In this document: positions 5,724 through 10,646 of the stretch, in pieces
Position numbering within the stretch: position 1 is the stretch's first letter
How the letters are laid out: the number at the start of each line of letters is the position of its first letter
From: an uncultured Blautia sp.
Lineage (GTDB): Bacteria; Bacillota; Clostridia; Lachnospirales; Lachnospiraceae
Length of the DNA stretch: 10,646 nt
Direction: 5' to 3'
NCBI GenBank assembly: GCA_945872375.1
Contig: CAMBYR010000049.1
Coordinates: forward strand, 1-10,646
Made by a program: the position numbers and the translations under genes
Notes under the pieces: model-generated
What the model was told of the DNA's origin: nothing
What the model saw: only the letters and a program-made list of their open reading frames with translations
The model's database searches: none

Positions 5724-8411
5724 ATGGATTACTTATGTGTACAGAATGTTTCGGAAAAATGGGGGATCAGTAAAAGACGTATTCAGATTTTATGCCGTGA
5801 GGGAAGAATTGCCGGTGCTAAAAGGGTGGGCAATATGTGGGTGATTCCGGAAAATACGGAAAAACCGCTGGATGCAAGAAAAAAGACTCCTGTGAAGACG
5901 GAAGGAAAACAGACTTCTTTTTTGCGCAGAGATTTAAAGAAGCTTCTGAAGGAGTTATATCAGGACTGTGAAAAAAAAGCAGTATCGATGGAAAACAGAA
6001 GAGCCTGTGTACTGTCTTATTTGGCTGTGGGTTTGTGCCAAAAGTATTTTGATGAAAAAGCAAATACAGAGAAACTGTTTTATAAAATTTATGTGACACT
6101 TTCCGGAAATAGAAATTTACAGATATTTGACAAAACAGAAATGGTTCCGATTTTGCAATATATCAGGAAATATAAGAAAGATCCGGAACTGGACAACATT
6201 GTTTCCTGGGCTTACCAGTATTCCAATCAGATCTGGGAACAAAGTGACTATAGTCGGACACAGTTTTTCACGGAAAAATATATGATCGATTATCTTGCGA
6301 AGAATACCGGGAAGCTGTCACAGGCTGAAAAAATTGTGGATCCTTGCTGTGGAGGAGGCAATTTTCTAGTGGAGTGTCTGGAGATCCTTTGCAAGGGCGG
6401 AGGAAAAGATCAGGAAAAAAATATCATAGAAAATGTGAGAAAATTGGTTGGATATGATATTGATCGGGATATTACCAGAGTGGCGTTGGTGAATATCCGC
6501 TTGAGAGCGTTAGCCATTATGAGCAGAAATGGAAAACAGCCGGATCTCCATTTCTGGGACTGTATCTGTCCCAGGATTTACTGTGAAAAAGAAAAGGATA
6601 TATGGTCAGGTTCTCTTTCCAGGGATGGAAGAACCGTGAACAATATTATCACAGGAACGGAAGAAAGCCAGGAAAAAGTGCTGGGAAATGCAGATGTTAT
6701 TCTCACGAATCCTCCTTTTGCCACAGTGAAGGGAATGTCTGAGGAGCAAAAAAACTTTTTAAAGGAAACATATCCTGATACGAATTGTGACATGTGCGTA
6801 GCATTTCTGGAAAGAATCCATGGCTTGCTTGGTAAAAATGGAATTTGTGGAATCGTAACACAGAATGCCTGGATGCATCTGAAATCCTTTCAAAATATCC
6901 GGAAACAGTTTATTGACTGCTATACACTCGAAAAAATCGTTAATCTCGGTTCCGGGGCATTCTTTGATCTGAGTGGAGAAAAATCAAACGTATCACTAAT
7001 GATTATGAGAAAAGGCAGATCGGAAGATCAGGAGATACAGGCAGCGAATCTGGCGAACTATACATTAAATGAGAAAATAGAGATTCTAACCCGCGGACAG
7101 GAGAAATATATAAAGATCAGACAGACGGAAATTAATGGTTCAGACGGGTTTGATTTTTCCGGGAAAGGTACCTTGAAAAAAATAGAAAAGAGCCGGAAAG
7201 TCTATGGAGATATTGGGGTTCCCATGCAGGGAACCTCCACAGGAAATGCAAAAAAGCTTGTGGGATATTTTTGGGAGCATTTTGGAGATTCGGAATGGAA
7301 GCTGGTCAGCAAAGGAGGAGGGTATTGCCGGTGGGAAGGCCTGAACAGCAGTGTCGTGAAGTGGGGAAAGGAAGGAGAATATATCAGAGAAGAAGAGGGG
7401 TCTGCTCTCAGAAACACAAAGTATTTTCCGGAAACACAAATGGTATTCAGTGATACAGGTACGGCAGGATTGAATGTGAGGATTCTTCTGAAAGATCAGA
7501 TCTTTATTGCATCAGGGCCAGGAATACGGGTACTTCAGGGAAACCCTTATGCACATCTGGCATTTTTGAATTCCAGGATTGCCTCCTGGTACCTTCGCAT
7601 GATGTCTCCAAAGCTGACGATTGCGGCAGGGTACATTGCCCGGCTCCCCATCAAGGAGTCTCTGTATACTTCGGTGGTTCTGGAAAAGAATGCAGAGCTC
7701 TGTACTGATCTGAAAAGGAAATTTTTAAGTGCCAGGCCAAACAGTATCGAGTATGATCCGGCTTGCCTGAACCATAAATCCCGCCAAATCGATGAGTGTG
7801 CCTGGGAACTGCTGCATGCAGACCTGGAAAATGAACTGTTAAAGCTTGAGATGGAAAGTCGGAGTGACCGGTATATTCTTCAGGAGTTTCAGATTTCCGG
7901 GGAAGAAGAGGAACAGCTTGACAGGGAAGTGGGTAAATGTGCTTACGATATCAGAGAATGGAAGGAATTCGAGCCGGTAAGACTGGATGAATATCTGAAT
8001 AAACTGCTGGATGCATCCTGTATGCTGAAAAGAACGCGAACCTCCAGGAACAGCCTTGGGAGTGACGGAATCCTGGAATTTGCGTCAAAGGATCTGCATG
8101 TAAATCCGGAATTGCTGGTAAAAAAAATTCAGGAAGACCCTTCGGCCTATGGACATCTGATAGAAAAATACAGAAATCTGATTCTTCATAATGAGGTATT
8201 GCTGGTCATGGGCTATGATGCGAAAACGGGGTTCACAGAGCAGGAACGGAAAGTGGAAGAGGTGGAGAAGCATTTGGAACAGAAGTATTGTCTGGGACTG
8301 GATGTCCGGGAATGGATGGAACAGGAATTTATGAAGATACATACGGGAATTTTCCGAGAAAAACCATGTCTGATGTATGAAAAAGGAGTCGTAAAGACCT
8401 ATGCTGATTAG
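5724..8411 (+). CDS. N6-adenine DNA methyltransferase with N-terminal HTH domain, PglX-like
   Basis: Predicted to transfer a methyl group from AdoMet to adenine N6 in DNA. Residues 5-49 form an excisionase/MerR-like helix-turn-helix (VSEKWGISKRRIQILCREGR, then a VGNMWVIP wing) of a type common as small separate proteins in Lachnospiraceae. A helical stretch (about 60-175) follows, then the gamma-class methylase core: QFFT at 180-183 (motif X), DPCCGGGNF at 206-214 (motif I, AdoMet), GYDID (motif II) and NPPF at 329-332 (motif IV, catalytic). From about 490 on it resembles the recognition part of BREX PglX: KGGGYCRW (530-537), NSRIAS (616-621), GYIARLPI (636-643) and a C-terminus like the PglX tail. 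This resemblance is from memory, not alignment. At 895 aa it is shorter than typical PglX (about 1200). I see no nuclease motif. It overlaps the next gene by 11 bases. A type IIG or orphan modification subunit is the alternative. Confidence 0.88.
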   Translation: MDYLCVQNVSEKWGISKRRIQILCREGRIAGAKRVGNMWVIPENTEKPLDARKKTPVKTEGKQTSFLRRDLKKLLKELYQDCEKKAVSMENRRACVLSYLAVGLCQKYFDEKANTEKLFYKIYVTLSGNRNLQIFDKTEMVPILQYIRKYKKDPELDNIVSWAYQYSNQIWEQSDYSRTQFFTEKYMIDYLAKNTGKLSQAEKIVDPCCGGGNFLVECLEILCKGGGKDQEKNIIENVRKLVGYDIDRDITRVALVNIRLRALAIMSRNGKQPDLHFWDCICPRIYCEKEKDIWSGSLSRDGRTVNNIITGTEESQEKVLGNADVILTNPPFATVKGMSEEQKNFLKETYPDTNCDMCVAFLERIHGLLGKNGICGIVTQNAWMHLKSFQNIRKQFIDCYTLEKIVNLGSGAFFDLSGEKSNVSLMIMRKGRSEDQEIQAANLANYTLNEKIEILTRGQEKYIKIRQTEINGSDGFDFSGKGTLKKIEKSRKVYGDIGVPMQGTSTGNAKKLVGYFWEHFGDSEWKLVSKGGGYCRWEGLNSSVVKWGKEGEYIREEEGSALRNTKYFPETQMVFSDTGTAGLNVRILLKDQIFIASGPGIRVLQGNPYAHLAFLNSRIASWYLRMMSPKLTIAAGYIARLPIKESLYTSVVLEKNAELCTDLKRKFLSARPNSIEYDPACLNHKSRQIDECAWELLHADLENELLKLEMESRSDRYILQEFQISGEEEEQLDREVGKCAYDIREWKEFEPVRLDEYLNKLLDASCMLKRTRTSRNSLGSDGILEFASKDLHVNPELLVKKIQEDPSAYGHLIEKYRNLILHNEVLLVMGYDAKTGFTEQERKVEEVEKHLEQKYCLGLDVREWMEQEFMKIHTGIFREKPCLMYEKGVVKTYAD
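8383..8388 (+). promoter_or_regulatory. Ribosome binding site of the second methyltransferase, inside the first gene
   Basis: AAGGAG lies inside the end of the upstream coding region, 12 bases before the ATG at 8401, which is slightly longer than ideal. An in-frame TAA at 8392-8394 rules out any earlier start. Together with the 11-base overlap this suggests translational coupling, and hence similar amounts of both proteins. Confidence 0.65.
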
Positions 8412-10641
8412 ATTACAGAATAAAATATCGGATTATGTGACAAAACAGGCGGATATGGAGGATTGGAAAAGTATCCGGGAGCACTATTTTTACGCTTCTT
8501 ATCTGACGTTTCTGACGTTGACAGTCTGTGAAACCAACGGGTATGTTCTGCCGCAGGATATTATGGGAGCTGCACTCGAATACCGGCTGGAGGAACCGGA
8601 AGTTTTGGAGTGGTTTCGGAAAATTCCAGGAGAGGAGTTGTTTCTGAAAGAGATTCGGGCAGAAATTGGCACACCCGAGCCGTATGAAACAAACCTTCTG
8701 TATCAGGAATTTCTTTCTTCGGATTTTTCAGCCGAAGACGGAAAATTTTTGTTTGGAGCAGGTAAAGACAGTCGGGATGTGCTGGGATCCTATTATACAC
8801 AGGAAGAGTTTGCTTACGAGATCACTCGAAAAGCTATTGAAGATTATCTGAATCAGAAAAATCTGCAAAGAAAAAAAATCCGTATAATTGATACCTCCTG
8901 TGGGGGAGGGGCTTTTTTGATTGCTGCCATTCGCTGCCTGAAGGAACTAAATGTACAGGGAGATATCTATGGATGTGATGTGGATCCTGTAGCGATTCTG
9001 ATCACGCGTGCCAGGATCGTAAAGGAGACCGGCTGTCAGCCATGCGAATCGTCTGTAAAGCTTGGAAATCCGCTGATGCCTTCTGCGGGAAACGGGAATA
9101 TGATTCGACGATTGGAAATGGCTGCTGTGGGTAGGTTTTACAATAAAGATATGGGCCTGGATCCGGGAGTGTCTTTTGATATTGTGGTCGGAAATCCCCC
9201 CTGGGAGAAATTAAGATTTGAAGAAAAAAAGTTTTTTTCGCATTATGTAAAAGAGAATATCGGAGGAACAAAAAAGGAAAGGAAAGAACTTTTAGAAAAG
9301 CTTGTTCCTGTAAACCAGGAGTTTTATGAAAAAATAGCAGAGGATTATACGGAGGTAAAAAAAATCGTAAAAAATGCTCCTGTTTTTTTCAGAACCGGCT
9401 GTGGAGAACTGAATACATATGCGCTGTTTACGGAGCTTAGTCTGAATCTTCTGGGGGAAAAGGGAATTGCCGGGCTGATCGTAAAATCTTCTCTTGTAAA
9501 AATGCCGGTTTACCATGAGTTTTTCCGATATCTGACAGAAAAAAAGAAAATTTATGAACTGTATCAGTTTCATAACCGAAAAAAAATTTTCAGTATTGAC
9601 TCCAGAGAGCAGTTTTCTGTTATTTTCTTAAAGCAGGAAAATTACTCGGATATGAAGGTGGCGTTGAATCTGGATGATTTCAGGAGGTTTTATCTTCAGG
9701 AAAAAATGGAATTATCTTATGAAATGATTAATCTGATCAATCCGGATACGGGGATGATGCCGAATATCAGCAATAATGAGGAATGGAAGAGACTGGTTTC
9801 CTTTTATATGAATCATCCATTATTTGGAAAAGTGTATGAAGACTGCAGATTTGGAAGACTGGTGCATCTGACGAATCATTCAGAATATATTGAGAGAAAA
9901 GCAGGAAACGGGTATGAAGCCGTTTATGAGGGAAAGTTTATAGAACTTTACACGGCGAAATATGCCACATATGCCGGAATATGTGAAATAGACCGGTATA
10001 AAAACAAAGCCTCCGCAAGGGTTATCGAAAATCCGGAAGGAAAGGAATATCCGGAAGCCCGTTATTTTATCCGGGAAGATATCTGGAGAAATCTGTCAAA
10101 GAATTATCAGAAAGGATATGTAGTTGCCTGGAGAAGCCTGACCTCTGCAACCAATCGGAGAACTATGCTGGCAACGGCGCTTCCGCTACTTCCCACCTGC
10201 CAGTCCATACAGCTCCTCCAGCTACGGGATAACCAGAAAATGCTTCATATTCTTGCGGTATTTAATTCCATCGTGTTTGATTATTTTGTCAGATTGAAAA
10301 TGGTGGGGCTGGATCTGACGCAAACGATGATCAGACAGCTTCCGGTACCTGCGGAAGAAGTCTATCAGGAGGTTATAGAATATAACGGCATCACAGAATC
10401 TTTCGAAGTACATTTGAATTCCAGGATTATCAAACTGTATGAACATGATGAACGTATGAATGGGTTGTTTGCAGGAATTCGTCATTATGATCTGGCCGAC
10501 AGCTATGGAAGGAAAGAGATCATTGCTCAGATTGATCATTTAGTGGCTCGTTTATATGGGATCAGCCGGTCACAGCTGAAAGAAATAGCTGCTTCTTTTG
10601 ATAAATATTATACAGAAAAAGAATGGAAGAGCTGGTTCTGA
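8401..10641 (+). CDS. Eco57I-like N6-adenine DNA methyltransferase
   Basis: Second predicted AdoMet-dependent adenine methyltransferase, 746 aa, unlike its neighbour outside the core motifs. An N-terminal helical region (1-125) leads to GSYYTQEE around 129-136 (motif X). Next come DTSCGGGAF at 164-172 (motif I), GCDVDPVA (motif II) and GNPPW at 264-268 (motif IV, catalytic Asn265). After the core, AWRSLTSATNRRT (576-588), FNSIVFDYFVR (from 621) and LPVP (647-650) are hallmarks of the TaqI-type recognition domain found in type IIG enzymes and related defence methylases. The C-terminal tail (ARLYGISRSQLKEI) is also of that kind. I see no PD-(D/E)xK nuclease motif at either end, so alone it should modify rather than cut. 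It is coupled to the upstream methylase by an 11-base overlap. It ends 5 bases before the window edge, so further operon genes cannot be excluded. Confidence 0.87.
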   Translation: MLIRLQNKISDYVTKQADMEDWKSIREHYFYASYLTFLTLTVCETNGYVLPQDIMGAALEYRLEEPEVLEWFRKIPGEELFLKEIRAEIGTPEPYETNLLYQEFLSSDFSAEDGKFLFGAGKDSRDVLGSYYTQEEFAYEITRKAIEDYLNQKNLQRKKIRIIDTSCGGGAFLIAAIRCLKELNVQGDIYGCDVDPVAILITRARIVKETGCQPCESSVKLGNPLMPSAGNGNMIRRLEMAAVGRFYNKDMGLDPGVSFDIVVGNPPWEKLRFEEKKFFSHYVKENIGGTKKERKELLEKLVPVNQEFYEKIAEDYTEVKKIVKNAPVFFRTGCGELNTYALFTELSLNLLGEKGIAGLIVKSSLVKMPVYHEFFRYLTEKKKIYELYQFHNRKKIFSIDSREQFSVIFLKQENYSDMKVALNLDDFRRFYLQEKMELSYEMINLINPDTGMMPNISNNEEWKRLVSFYMNHPLFGKVYEDCRFGRLVHLTNHSEYIERKAGNGYEAVYEGKFIELYTAKYATYAGICEIDRYKNKASARVIENPEGKEYPEARYFIREDIWRNLSKNYQKGYVVAWRSLTSATNRRTMLATALPLLPTCQSIQLLQLRDNQKMLHILAVFNSIVFDYFVRLKMVGLDLTQTMIRQLPVPAEEVYQEVIEYNGITESFEVHLNSRIIKLYEHDERMNGLFAGIRHYDLADSYGRKEIIAQIDHLVARLYGISRSQLKEIAASFDKYYTEKEWKSWF

Positions 10642-10646
10642 TCCGG

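Overview
The window reads like chromosome of a Gram-positive anaerobe of the Clostridia, most likely Lachnospiraceae. Four things point there: strong AGGAGG-type ribosome binding sites, moderate GC content with A-rich patches, the style of the citrate synthase, dihydroorotase and HTH proteins, and an intracellular GH2 beta-mannosidase. The family-level guess comes from protein style, not from a search. Coding density is high and no gap exceeds 200 bases.

Bases 1-4214 are a rightward metabolic block. It starts inside the 3' part of a Si-type citrate synthase, with all three catalytic residues visible, followed by a probable terminator. Next comes a complete cytosolic beta-mannosidase (GH2, 834 aa). 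Twenty-eight bases further on lies a 205-aa flavodoxin-fold FMN oxidoreductase with a four-cysteine iron-sulfur-like motif, probably in the same transcript. A strong hairpin with U-tracts on both strands (4171-4214) ends this block. It also ends the convergent pyrC gene.

Bases 4251-5588 hold pyrC (dihydroorotase) on the minus strand, read from a near-consensus promoter (TTGACA-18-TATACT) that gives a very short leader. Between this promoter and the next rightward one lies a perfect 12-bp inverted repeat (5627-5656) flanked by 8-bp direct repeats.

Bases 5671-10641 are a two-gene rightward operon with its own promoter. It encodes two different N6-adenine DNA methyltransferases whose reading frames overlap by 11 bases. 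The first (895 aa) has an N-terminal helix-turn-helix, a gamma-type methylase core (DPCCGGG, NPPF) and a C-terminal half that resembles PglX of BREX systems. The second (746 aa) is an Eco57I/type IIG-like methylase (DTSCGGG, NPPW) with a TaqI-type specificity region. I see no nuclease or helicase domain in either. The sequence ends 5 bases after the second gene, so any effector gene lies outside. This pair, with the palindrome in front of it, is the part most likely to belong to a poorly described defence or epigenetic system.
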